NCBI RefSeq assembly: GCF_000023225.1
Contig: NC_013173.1
Location: 3,350,501 to 3,414,500 of the forward strand
Source of the DNA: Desulfomicrobium baculatum DSM 4028
Lineage (GTDB): Bacteria; Desulfobacterota; Desulfovibrionia; Desulfovibrionales; Desulfomicrobiaceae
Reading direction: 5' to 3'
Length of the DNA stretch: 64,000 nucleotides
The stretch's first letter is position 1. Each line of letters opens with the position of its first letter. The notes under the pieces were generated by a model, which was not told the DNA's origin, ran no database searches, and saw nothing but the letters and a program-made list of their open reading frames with translations. Below, piece by piece: positions 7,131-15,288 of the stretch. Position numbers and translations under genes: made by a program.

Positions 7131-8852
7131 ATGAAAATCCTACGCATCAATACCAGAACCAAAAGCTTCAAATTCGAAGAGCTCGGCGACCTGGCCGGTC
7201 TTGGAGGCCGCGCCCTGACCTCCAGAGTGGTCAATAAGGAAGTCCCGGCGAACTGTCACCCGCTTTCCGCCGAAAACAAGCTTATTTTCGCGGCCGGCGT
7301 GCTGGCCCCGACCAACGCCGCCAACTCCGGCCGTGTCTCCGTCGGCGCCAAGTCGCCCCTGACCGGCGGCATCAAGGAAAGCAACTCCGGCGGCCAGTTC
7401 GCGCACACCCTGCCCAAGCTGGACCTCCTGGCCGTCATCCTCGAGGACAAGCCCGAGGCCGGTTCCCCCATGCAGGAGATCTTTATCTCCGCAGACAAAG
7501 TCGTGTTCAAGGATTCCGCCGTGGTCGGCATGCGCAACTATGCGGCCCAGGAAAAGCTCCTGTCCGCCTACGGCGACAAGTCCGTGACCGCACTGATCGG
7601 ACCCGCCGGCGAGCAGTGCCTGTGCGCCGCCACCATCCAGTTCTCCGATCCGGAAGGCCTGCCTTCCCGTTCCGCCGGTCGCGGCGGCCTGGGCGCGGTC
7701 ATGGGTTCCAAGGGCGTCAAGGCCATCATCCTTGACGGCGAAGCCAACGCGAAGACCGTCTACGGCAACGAAGAGCTGTTCAAGGAAGCCCGCAAGGAAT
7801 GGGTCGACGTGCTGCGCACGCATCCCGTCACCAGCCAGGGCCTGCCCGGGTTCGGCACCGCGGTGCTGGTCAACGTCATCAACGAGGCCGGCGCGCTGCC
7901 GACCAAGAACTTCCGCATGGGCAAGTTCGACGGCGCGGAGAAGATCTCCGGCGAGACCCTGGCCGCCAATATCGAAAAGCGCGGCGGCAAGACCAAGCAC
8001 GGCTGCCACACCGGCTGCGTGATCCAGTGCTCCCAGGTTTACCACGGCAAGGACGGCAAATACCTGACCACTGGCTTCGAGTACGAGACCATCTGGGGCT
8101 TCGGCGCGAACCTCCTCATCGACAACCTTGACGACATCGCGCAGATGGACCGCACCTGCGACGAAATAGGCATGGACACCATCGAGATGGCCAACACCAT
8201 GGCCATGGCCATGGAAGGCGGCGTCTTGGCTTGGGGCGACAGCAAGGGCGTCCTGGCCGAACTGGACAAGGTCGGCTCCAAGGATCCGCTGGGCCGCATC
8301 TACGGCAACGGCACCTCCTACACGGCCAAGGCTTTCGGCGTGGACCGCATCCCCGTGGTCAAGAACCAGGCCCTGCCCGCCTATGACCCGCGCGCAGTCA
8401 AGGGCGTCGGCGTAACCTACGCCACCACCCCCATGGGTGCTGACCACACCGCCGGCTACGGCGTGTGCCAGAACGTGCTCAAAGTCGGCGGCGACGTCGA
8501 TGGTCACAAGAATGAAGGCAACATCGAACTGTCCAAGAACCTGCAGATCGCCACTGCGGCCGTCGATTCCCTGGGCCTGTGCCTGTTCGTGGCCTTCGCC
8601 ATCCTGGACGACGCCCGCGGCGTGCCCTGCATGGCCAAGCTGATTACCGGCCTGACCGGCAAGGAAATGAGCGTTGACGAGATGATGGGCATCGGCGTGA
8701 ACTGCCTCAAAGACGAGCTGGATTTCAACAAGCGCGCCGGCTTCACCGACGAAGACGACCAGCTGCCCCGCTTCTTCCGCGAAGAACTCCTTGCTCCCCA
8801 TAACGTGGGCTGGGGCTACTCCACCGAGGAACTGCAGGCCGCCAAGGTCTAG
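7131..8852 (+). CDS. aor: Tungsten-containing aldehyde:ferredoxin oxidoreductase
   Basis: Oxidises aldehydes to acids with ferredoxin as acceptor, using a bis-tungstopterin and one [4Fe-4S] cluster. The 573 residues cover the N-terminal AOR domain (SVGAKSPLTGG, SAGRGGLGAVMGSKGVKAI) and domains 2/3 (MDRTCDEIGMDTIEM and a later DSLGLCLF cysteine). The cluster motif reads CHTGCVIQC, spaced CX3CX3C instead of the classical CX2CX3C. This, with the slightly short length (Pyrococcus AOR about 605), points to an AOR subfamily such as the YdhV-like proteins (inference). AGGAG lies five bases before the ATG. A strong terminator follows, so it is probably monocistronic. Confidence 0.93.
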   Translation: MKILRINTRTKSFKFEELGDLAGLGGRALTSRVVNKEVPANCHPLSAENKLIFAAGVLAPTNAANSGRVSVGAKSPLTGGIKESNSGGQFAHTLPKLDLLAVILEDKPEAGSPMQEIFISADKVVFKDSAVVGMRNYAAQEKLLSAYGDKSVTALIGPAGEQCLCAATIQFSDPEGLPSRSAGRGGLGAVMGSKGVKAIILDGEANAKTVYGNEELFKEARKEWVDVLRTHPVTSQGLPGFGTAVLVNVINEAGALPTKNFRMGKFDGAEKISGETLAANIEKRGGKTKHGCHTGCVIQCSQVYHGKDGKYLTTGFEYETIWGFGANLLIDNLDDIAQMDRTCDEIGMDTIEMANTMAMAMEGGVLAWGDSKGVLAELDKVGSKDPLGRIYGNGTSYTAKAFGVDRIPVVKNQALPAYDPRAVKGVGVTYATTPMGADHTAGYGVCQNVLKVGGDVDGHKNEGNIELSKNLQIATAAVDSLGLCLFVAFAILDDARGVPCMAKLITGLTGKEMSVDEMMGIGVNCLKDELDFNKRAGFTDEDDQLPRFFREELLAPHNVGWGYSTEELQAAKV

Positions 8853-8880
8853 CCTTTCTCCGCGACCGGTCTTGAACGAC

Positions 8881-8913
8881 GAATCCCCGCCACATGGCGG
8901 GGATTCTTTTTTT
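8881..8913 (+). terminator. Intrinsic terminator after aldehyde oxidoreductase
   Basis: Perfect 11-base stem (GAATCCCCGCC / GGCGGGGATTC) with an ACAT loop, followed by seven T. One of the strongest terminators in the window. Confidence 0.95.
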
Positions 8914-8991
8914 GCGCAGGCGCGCTGGAACGCGGCCAGGCGAGCCGAAGAGGCGATATGCGCCAAGCATGGCACTGAGCCGCAAAGGATC

Positions 8992-10809
8992 TCAGGCCTG
9001 CTCCTTCATGGATTTCAAGGTCTTGGCATAGGCCGTAAACACGTCTTCCCTGGCCAGTATTCCGAGCACCGTGGTGGGGTCTTCGCTGTCCACCACCGGG
9101 AGCTGGGCCAGATCCGATTCCACGAATTTGAGCAGGGCCGTATAAAGGTCCTCGTCGGGCCGCAACAGAACTGCCTTGCGCGCCACGTCCCCGGCCACGA
9201 GCAATTCGCACAGCGTGTCCTCGAACAGGACCTTGCGCAGGTCCTGCACTGCAAGCATCCCCGTTATCGTGTCATCTGCGCCGCGCACCGGAAAGCAGAG
9301 CTCGTTGGAATTGACGATGATGTCGGTCAGGGCGCCGAAATGCGTTCCCTCCTCCACGATGGTCACCCGGCCGGGCTTGTAGTGCGCCTCGACCTTTTCC
9401 CGCTCCAGAATATTGATGGTCGCGTCGCCGACATGGGCCGGGGACTCAAACTTGTTGTCGACCTGATTTTCATACAGCGACACGTTGCGCCCCAAAACCA
9501 ACGCGATGGCCGTGGCCAGCATCAGCGGAGCGAGCAGGCCATAGCCTTGGGTCAACTCGCAGACCATGACCAGAGGGCCTATGGGCGCGTTGGCCACTCC
9601 CGAGAAAAAGGCGGCCATGCCCACCAGAACATAGCCCCCCGGCTCAACCACCACGGACGGAAACAGCCGCTGGGCCAGGGTTCCGACCACACCGCCGCTC
9701 ATGCCGCCCACAAAAAGGGCCGGCGCGAACATGCCGCCGCTCATGCCCGAGCCAAGGACCACGGACGTGGCCAGCGTCTTGCCCACAATCATCCCGGCCA
9801 TCATGGTCACGGACAGCTTGCCGAGCATGGCCAGCTCCAGCCAGCCCTGCCCGCCGCCGAGCAGTTCAGGGAACTGGTAGCCGATACTGGCCATGCCCAA
9901 ACCACCCAGGGCCACGGCCGGCACAAACCCGAAACGATCGGTCAGGGGCCAGAACACCTTGAATTTGATGAAGCGAAAGGTGCGCACATAGAACCAGCCC
10001 GTCGCCGCGCACACCAGGCCCAGGATTGCGTAGACGGGCAGCTCGCGGATGTCGGAGAATTCGAACTTGGGAATTCCGAAAATGGGCTCGGACCCGAAAA
10101 CCAGGGTGAACAGGGAGTAGGAAACCACGGAGGAGATGATGGACGGGAGTAGCGCCTCGGCCTCGAAGTCCTCGCGGTAGATGACCTCCACGGCAGTGAG
10201 CGCGCCGCCCAGCGGGGCACGAAAAATGGCGCCAAGCCCTCCGGCGGCCCCCGCCAGGAGCAGGATGCGCCGTTCCTTGGCCGAAAGGCGCAACTTGCCG
10301 GCCAGCCAGGAGCCGCATCCGGCCCCGAGCAGAGAGATGGGGCCTTCGCGTCCGGCGCTGCCGCCGGCGGCGATGGTCAGGATGGACGTGCCCACTTTCA
10401 TGACCGGCACGGATGGCGTGATGTGCCCTTCCTGATGGTGGAAGGCCTTGATCATGGTATCGGTGCCATCCGTACCGCCATAACGGGTCTGGGGCACGAA
10501 ACGGCGCAGCAGGAAACCGGTGAGGATCCCTATCCCGCCCAGAAAGATGAAAAGCAGCCAGGGCCGGGCTGGACCGGGGGGGCCCGAAAACAATTCCTCC
10601 CCGGCCGGAACGGGCAGGGAAAATCCGGCCAGCTGCCCGAGCAGCAGATGGCTCAAGGCCTCTATGCCGACATAGAACAGGATGGCCCCGAGCCCGGTCA
10701 TGGCGCCGACCACGGCCCCAAGAGCCAACCATTTGAAGCTCAGAACGGAATGGTAGCTGTGGGCCAATTCCGTAGGAATTTTGAACAGGGATCTGAAAAG
10801 TGCGCGCAT
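8992..10809 (-). CDS. ClC-family chloride channel/antiporter with CBS pair
   Basis: A 605-residue inner-membrane anion channel or chloride/proton antiporter. The membrane part has about ten hydrophobic segments and the selectivity signatures GSAGREGPISLLG (with the gating glutamate) and GSGMSGGMFAPALF. The C-terminal 140 residues carry two CBS domains (ending with LPVVDSEDPTTVLGILAREDV), which often bind adenine nucleotides. Start ATG 10809 lies ten bases after the ribF stop; the reading frame stays open upstream inside ribF but without a better start. Likely co-transcribed with ribF. Whether it is a channel or an exchanger cannot be told from the sequence. Confidence 0.9.
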   Translation of the reverse strand: MRALFRSLFKIPTELAHSYHSVLSFKWLALGAVVGAMTGLGAILFYVGIEALSHLLLGQLAGFSLPVPAGEELFSGPPGPARPWLLFIFLGGIGILTGFLLRRFVPQTRYGGTDGTDTMIKAFHHQEGHITPSVPVMKVGTSILTIAAGGSAGREGPISLLGAGCGSWLAGKLRLSAKERRILLLAGAAGGLGAIFRAPLGGALTAVEVIYREDFEAEALLPSIISSVVSYSLFTLVFGSEPIFGIPKFEFSDIRELPVYAILGLVCAATGWFYVRTFRFIKFKVFWPLTDRFGFVPAVALGGLGMASIGYQFPELLGGGQGWLELAMLGKLSVTMMAGMIVGKTLATSVVLGSGMSGGMFAPALFVGGMSGGVVGTLAQRLFPSVVVEPGGYVLVGMAAFFSGVANAPIGPLVMVCELTQGYGLLAPLMLATAIALVLGRNVSLYENQVDNKFESPAHVGDATINILEREKVEAHYKPGRVTIVEEGTHFGALTDIIVNSNELCFPVRGADDTITGMLAVQDLRKVLFEDTLCELLVAGDVARKAVLLRPDEDLYTALLKFVESDLAQLPVVDSEDPTTVLGILAREDVFTAYAKTLKSMKEQA

Positions 10810-10819
10810 GAACCGGCCC

Positions 10820-11764
10820 TCAAACCAGCCGGGCTTCGGGCAGGGCCAGGATGGTCCGGGCCAGGGCGACGTCCTTGCCGATCTGCGCTTTAAGTTCATC
10901 GAGGCCGGAAAATTTGCGCTCGCCGCGCAGACGCTGCACGAAATGCACTTTCAATGTGCGTTCATAAAGGTCCGCGCTAAAATCCATGACATGCACCTCG
11001 ACCGAGAGCACATCATTGCCGAAGGTCGGGTTGTAGCCGATATTGGCCACGGCCTGATGGATCTCGCCGTCAAGCTCGGCCCAGCAGCAATACACCCCGG
11101 TCTTGGGAAAAAGCTCGTCGACAAGATGCACGTTGGCCGTGGGAAACCCGAGCAGCCGTCCGCCCCGGTTCTGGCCATGGACCACGGTCCCGGTCACGCG
11201 GTAGAAACGGCCCAGCAGCGGTTTCGCCGCCCAGACATCGCCGGCCTCGACCAGATCACGAATGCGCGTGGAACTGACAATGGCCTGGTCGACCATCACG
11301 GGTTCAAGCTGCTCCACCCCGAACGCCCACTGCTTTCCGAGCTGGCTGAGCAAGGCGTAATTGCCGCGCCGGCCCTTGCCGAAGGCATAGTCATAGCCGA
11401 TGACCAATTCCTTGATATGCAGGCCTTCAACCAGAATGCGGCGCACGAAATCCTCGGGGCTCATGCTCGCCAGCGCCTGGTTGAATTCAAGACAAAGCAG
11501 GTGATCTATGCCCAGGGAACGGATGAGCTCGGCCCTTTGCTCATAAAGGGTAATGAAAGGTGGGGTCTTCTTGCCCGTGAAAAAACGCAAGGGATGAGGC
11601 TCGAAGGTGATGACCACCGACGGCAGGCCGAATCCGGCAGCCAGATCCCGCACCCGGGCAATGAGACGCTGATGTCCGATGTGGACCCCGTCAAAATTGC
11701 CGATGGTGACGCAGGACCCTTTTTCCAGGCCGCTGATCTGATCCGGCCATGTGACGCAATGCAT
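10820..11764 (-). CDS. ribF: Bifunctional riboflavin kinase/FAD synthetase
   Basis: Makes FMN from riboflavin and then FAD. The 314 residues hold an N-terminal nucleotidyltransferase-like FAD synthetase domain (IGNFDGVHIGHQRLI, TFEPHPLRFF, STRIRDLVEAGDV) and a C-terminal riboflavin kinase domain (GRLLGFPTANVHL, FGNDVLSVEVHVMDF). The start is ATG 11764; an upstream in-frame TTG is rejected because the GGAGG ribosome-binding site would lie inside the coding part. Together with the downstream ClC gene it forms a two-gene minus-strand unit. Confidence 0.95.
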   Translation of the reverse strand: MHCVTWPDQISGLEKGSCVTIGNFDGVHIGHQRLIARVRDLAAGFGLPSVVITFEPHPLRFFTGKKTPPFITLYEQRAELIRSLGIDHLLCLEFNQALASMSPEDFVRRILVEGLHIKELVIGYDYAFGKGRRGNYALLSQLGKQWAFGVEQLEPVMVDQAIVSSTRIRDLVEAGDVWAAKPLLGRFYRVTGTVVHGQNRGGRLLGFPTANVHLVDELFPKTGVYCCWAELDGEIHQAVANIGYNPTFGNDVLSVEVHVMDFSADLYERTLKVHFVQRLRGERKFSGLDELKAQIGKDVALARTILALPEARLV

Positions 11765-11799
11765 GAAATAATTTCCTCCAGGCAACAAGCTGGCTTGCG

Positions 11800-11827
11800 T
11801 CTATACCAAAAGACCCCAGGCTTCAAC
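11800..11827 (-). promoter_or_regulatory. Candidate promoter for ribF
   Basis: GTTGAA (11827-11822), 16-base spacer, TATAGA (11805-11800), about 36 bases before the ribF start. Pattern match by eye. Confidence 0.3.
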
Positions 11828-11920
11828 ACAGACCGGAGCTTTGAAAAATCGCAGCGCATGCTCGTCAACAAGCTCAAACCATGAAAAATAAATTTTTTTG
11901 AAAAAATCGAAACAAAACAC

Positions 11921-11949
11921 TTGCCAAAGCCATGCCCCTCACATAAACA
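11921..11949 (+). promoter_or_regulatory. Promoter of tRNA-Leu
   Basis: TTGCCA (11921-11926), 17-base spacer, TAAACA (11944-11949), ending 15 bases before the mature tRNA 5' end, where a promoter is expected. Confidence 0.5.
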
Positions 11950-11964
11950 CGCTTCTCACGTCAC

Positions 11965-12051
11965 GCCGAAGTGGTGGAATTGGTAGACACGCTAGGTTCA
12001 GGGTCTAGTCGGGGTTCCCCGGTGGAGGTTCGAGTCCTCTCTTCGGCACCA
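11965..12051 (+). tRNA. tRNA-Leu (anticodon CAG)
   Basis: Class II tRNA of 87 bases including the encoded CCA. Acceptor stem GCCGAAG pairs with CTTCGGC without mismatch. The anticodon stem CTAGG/TCTAG encloses a seven-base loop with CAG at 11999-12001, reading the codon CUG. A long variable arm with GGGG/CCCC stem and a T-arm GGAGGTTCGAGTCCTC are visible. Confidence 0.97.
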
Positions 12052-12058
12052 GTAAGTC

Positions 12059-12098
12059 AAAGGGTTGCAGCAGAAATGTTGCAACCCTTTTTCTTTTC
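12059..12098 (+). terminator. Intrinsic terminator after tRNA-Leu
   Basis: Perfect 11-base stem (AAAGGGTTGCA / TGCAACCCTTT) with a ten-base loop, then TTCTTTT. It begins seven bases after the tRNA 3' end. Confidence 0.9.
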
Positions 12099-12215
12099 CC
12101 GAATCTTCCCGTCTGCTCAAAACGCGAAACGCCGTCGAGCGGAATCCATGCAGCCATAAACAGGTCCGACCTATATAGCCGGGGGGCGTCATTTACGCTT
12201 CCGGCGAAGAAATGG

Positions 12216-12245
12216 TTGCCGACAAAGCCGGTATGTCCGTATGAT
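12216..12245 (+). promoter_or_regulatory. Candidate promoter for the solute-binding protein gene
   Basis: TTGCCG (12216-12221), 18-base spacer, TATGAT (12240-12245), 66 bases before the GTG start. The rest of the 12099-12311 gap shows nothing else I can name. Confidence 0.3.
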
Positions 12246-12311
12246 TGTCTCCATGAGAAAAAGGCAAAGCCTTGATGCGACGACCGCACTCTTTATTTCC
12301 AAGGAGAGCCC

Positions 12312-13067
12312 GTGCTGAAACAAGCGCTGCTGTGCCTCGGCTTCCTGCTCCTGTGCATATGGCCCCAGGTCGGCATCGCCGGGACCCTCGACATCTACTA
12401 CTTTGAATACCCGCCCTATTACCACCAGCTTGAGAATGGCCAGGCGTCGGGAATCATTGTTGATCTTGCCCGCAAAATCCTGGCTTCGGCCCAGGTCGAA
12501 GCCAAATTTCACTTCGTGCCCGCCAAAAGAATCCTGCACGAAATACAAAGCGACCGTCCGGCGGCCTCGCTGGGCTGGTTCAAAACCTCCGAGCGCCAGC
12601 AGTTTGCCAATTTTTCCCTGCCCATTTACGCGAACCGGCCCGCAGAAGTGTTTCTGCTGCGGGAGAATGAGCTCAAATTCCGCCCGTATGACAGCCTCGA
12701 AGGGCTGCTGCAAAGCAGGCAATTCTTTTTAGGGAGAGTGCAAGGATTTTCGGAAGGCCCCCGAGTCGACGCGATCCTGGCGAAGTACGAACACAAAACG
12801 GTGCAGGTCGCGGCGGATACGGTCCGCCTGCTCAAGATGCTCGAATCCAGGCGCTTCGATTTCATGCTGTTGCCGCCCGAGGAAGTCGATGTCCTCCTGC
12901 AGGCGGCCCAGATGTCCAGAGACAAATTCACGCTGCGCGCAATGAACGACATCCCGCAGGGCAACCTTCGCCACATCATGTACTCCAAAGCCGTGGACCA
13001 GGGCCTTGTTCGCAGGATCGACCAGGCCATACTCACCGAAATCGGCATGCTCCCGGCCGGACAGTAG
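12312..13067 (+). CDS. Periplasmic substrate-binding protein, family 3
   Basis: A 251-residue exported protein related to the amino-acid-binding (SBP_bac_3) proteins of ABC transporters. The N-terminus is a signal peptide (KQALLCLGFLLLCIWPQVGIA) with cleavage likely before GTLDIYYF. Typical blocks are YYFEYPPYYHQLENGQASG near the N-terminus and RPAASLGWFKTSERQQF. No transporter permease or ATPase is nearby, as is common for the many stand-alone members in Desulfovibrio relatives, so it may act as a sensor input or an orphan binding protein. Start GTG 12312 has AAGGAG five bases upstream. Ligand unknown. Confidence 0.8.
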   Translation: MLKQALLCLGFLLLCIWPQVGIAGTLDIYYFEYPPYYHQLENGQASGIIVDLARKILASAQVEAKFHFVPAKRILHEIQSDRPAASLGWFKTSERQQFANFSLPIYANRPAEVFLLRENELKFRPYDSLEGLLQSRQFFLGRVQGFSEGPRVDAILAKYEHKTVQVAADTVRLLKMLESRRFDFMLLPPEEVDVLLQAAQMSRDKFTLRAMNDIPQGNLRHIMYSKAVDQGLVRRIDQAILTEIGMLPAGQ

Positions 13068-13140
13068 CGCCCCGGTAGCCTCGCCCGGTCGCGATTTTTT
13101 TGGCGTAATTCAAGGCAGCGCTCATCAAGGGAGGCATCCG

Positions 13141-14394
13141 ATGGTCAAGCTGATCGACGTGAAGATTCTCAAGATTTTTGTGAGCGAGGCGGTGCGGCAC
13201 AAGGGCGCGCCCCTCTATGACGTCATCGTGAACGAAGCCCGCCGGCGCGGCATGGCCGGGGCTTCCGTTTCCAGGGGGGTCATGGGCTTCGGTGCGAGCA
13301 ATCTTCTGCATACGGCCAAGATCCTGCGCCTGGCCGAGGATCTGCCGGTCATCGTCGAGATCGTGGACACGCCCTCGCGCATTGCCGATTTTCTGCCGGT
13401 GGTCGACGCGCTCGTCGAGGAAGGAAGCATCGTGGTTCAGGACGGCCAGGCCATTTTCCACCTGCCCATGCGCATCCGCGACGTGATGACCGAGCAGGTC
13501 GTTACCGTGGGAACGCAGACGCCCCTGGACGAGGTGGTGGAGTTGCTGTTGCGCAGGGAAGTCAAAGCCGTTCCGGTCATGGAGGCCGGACGCCTCGTGG
13601 GCATCATCACCGGCGGAGATCTGCTGGCCCGGGCGCGGATGCCCCTGCGGCTGGACATGCACGGTCACGTACCGACCGACCTGCGCCACAAGCACAGCCA
13701 TTGCATTGAATTTGAGGGATTGCGAGCGCGCGACATCATGTCGGCGCCGGTCACGACCCTGAACATCACGACCACGGTCACCGACGCCCTGAAGATGATG
13801 GCGGCCCGGAACATCAAGCGCCTGCCGGTCACGTCCGAAGACGGAACGCTGATGGGCATCGTCAGCCGCACGGACGTGCTGGCCGCCATCGGACGAACCT
13901 CCGCGGTGGCGGCGCATCTCGACGTTCTGCCCGCCGGGATGCACGCCTGCGCCCGGGACGTCCTCTACACGAACGTGCCCACTGCCGCGCCGGACGCGCC
14001 CCTGGCCGGGGTTCTGGAACAACTCGTCGCATCTGCGCTGCGCCGGGTGGTCATCGTGGACGCGGACAAGACGATCCTGGGCATCATCCATGACTGGGAC
14101 CTGTTGCAGTGTTTCGTGCGTCAGAACTCCCCCACGCTGGTGGCCAGACTCCTCGGCATCCTGACCCAGCGCGAGACCGAGCCTGCAGCTCTTGAAGGCA
14201 TCGCCGAAGAGGTCATGTCCCGCGAGGTCTTGACCGTAGGCCCGGACGCGCCTTTAAGCGAAGTCATCCAAATCCTGATGGACAAAAAGGTCAAACGGCT
14301 CGTGGTTGCAGATCAAAAAGGGCATCTGCTCGGCATGGTCGACCGGGACGTGATCCTGAAGGCGCTGGCCAGACAGATCTCGCCCGCGCAATAG
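13141..14394 (+). CDS. DUF190 protein fused to four CBS domains
   Basis: A 417-residue soluble protein. Residues 1-105 match DUF190, a PII-like fold (KILKIFVSEAVRHKGAPLYD, RRRGMAGASVSRGVMGFG). Four CBS domains follow as two pairs, each starting with a RDVM-, RDIM-, RDVL- or EEVM-type motif and ending with GIITGGDLL, GIVSRTDVL, GIIHDWDLL or GMVDRDVIL. CBS pairs bind adenosine nucleotides and DUF190 proteins are small signal sensors, so an energy- or ligand-sensing role is likely, but no partner is encoded beside it. GGGAGG precedes ATG 13141; the longer frame from 13006 overlaps the gene before and is rejected. Confidence 0.85.
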   Translation: MVKLIDVKILKIFVSEAVRHKGAPLYDVIVNEARRRGMAGASVSRGVMGFGASNLLHTAKILRLAEDLPVIVEIVDTPSRIADFLPVVDALVEEGSIVVQDGQAIFHLPMRIRDVMTEQVVTVGTQTPLDEVVELLLRREVKAVPVMEAGRLVGIITGGDLLARARMPLRLDMHGHVPTDLRHKHSHCIEFEGLRARDIMSAPVTTLNITTTVTDALKMMAARNIKRLPVTSEDGTLMGIVSRTDVLAAIGRTSAVAAHLDVLPAGMHACARDVLYTNVPTAAPDAPLAGVLEQLVASALRRVVIVDADKTILGIIHDWDLLQCFVRQNSPTLVARLLGILTQRETEPAALEGIAEEVMSREVLTVGPDAPLSEVIQILMDKKVKRLVVADQKGHLLGMVDRDVILKALARQISPAQ

Positions 14395-14430
14395 ACGACG
14401 CCAGGTTTGCGATCTTGCCTGGGCGACCGC

Positions 14431-15288
14431 CTACAGGGAGACCCCGACCTCCTCCGGGGCGGCCATGCGGGGGGCCTCCTCTTCGCGTTCCTGGATCTGG
14501 AAACGCTCCTTGATCCGCGCCAGGGAGACCAGCTGCCCTTCCCGCGCCGAGGGAGTGAGAAAGGATTTGAGCTTCACTTCGAGCACCCGGGGATTGAGCT
14601 CGCTCTGTATGGCCCGGACACCTTCGATAATGATCTTCTGCAGCAGCAGATCGTGATCCGTGACCTCGCGAATCCGTGCGGCCAGGGGCAGAAAAACGAA
14701 GTTGGCCAGAATCACGCCGTAAAGGGTGGAGGTCAGGGCGATGGGGATGGTCGCCAGGACAACCCCCGTATCGTTCACGCCGGAGAGCATGCCGATAAGC
14801 CCCACCACGCTGCCGGCCAGCCCGATGGCCGGGCAGATGTCGGCCATGACCCGCAATACCCGCTCGGACTCGTCGCGGCGCTGCTTGAAAAAATACATCT
14901 CCGTGTTCAGGATGTCGGTGGTCTGCTCCCGGGAATAATTGTCGACCACGAAACCCAGGGCCCGGCGCAAGAACAGGATGGATGTCTCGCGCTCGTCCTC
15001 GACCAGAGTATGCAGCCCGCGAATCCTGCTCTTGACCGACAGGTCCACCAGGATCTCGACAATGGCGGCCGGCTCCCTCATCCGCGTGCGGTAGGAATTG
15101 CGCAGCACCTTGCTCACGAAAACAAGCCGCTCCATGCGGAAACTGGCGATGGCCGTTCCGAGGCAGCCCCCGAAAACAATCAGGAACGCGGACAGATTGA
15201 AATACTGGCCCACATCCCCGCTGATCACAAAGCCCGCTCCGAAGATCAGGGCGCAGAGCACAAGGCCCAGAATCGATTTTCCTTCCAT
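14431..15288 (-). CDS. motA: MotA/PomA-family stator protein
   Basis: A 285-residue inner-membrane ion-channel subunit of the flagellar stator type. Four hydrophobic segments are visible: two near the N-terminus (LGLVLCALIFGAGFVISG, AFLIVFGGCLGTAIASF) and two after the large cytoplasmic loop (IGLAGSVVGLIGMLSG, TSTLYGVILANFVFL). The proline in DICPAIGLAG matches the functional proline of MotA. Start is ATG 15288 (GGGAGG six bases upstream) or the adjacent ATG 15291, which gives an ATGA overlap with the gene before. It pairs with the MotB-like gene upstream. No other flagellar gene is near. Confidence 0.82.
   Translation of the reverse strand: MEGKSILGLVLCALIFGAGFVISGDVGQYFNLSAFLIVFGGCLGTAIASFRMERLVFVSKVLRNSYRTRMREPAAIVEILVDLSVKSRIRGLHTLVEDERETSILFLRRALGFVVDNYSREQTTDILNTEMYFFKQRRDESERVLRVMADICPAIGLAGSVVGLIGMLSGVNDTGVVLATIPIALTSTLYGVILANFVFLPLAARIREVTDHDLLLQKIIIEGVRAIQSELNPRVLEVKLKSFLTPSAREGQLVSLARIKERFQIQEREEEAPRMAAPEEVGVSL

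Noticed and set aside
7140-8975. 611-residue open frame on the minus strand
   Set aside because: Antisense shadow of the aldehyde oxidoreductase, which has complete family motifs on the plus strand.
14399-14425. Hairpin between the CBS gene and the MotA-like gene
   Set aside because: Imperfect stem and no T-run, so not called a terminator.
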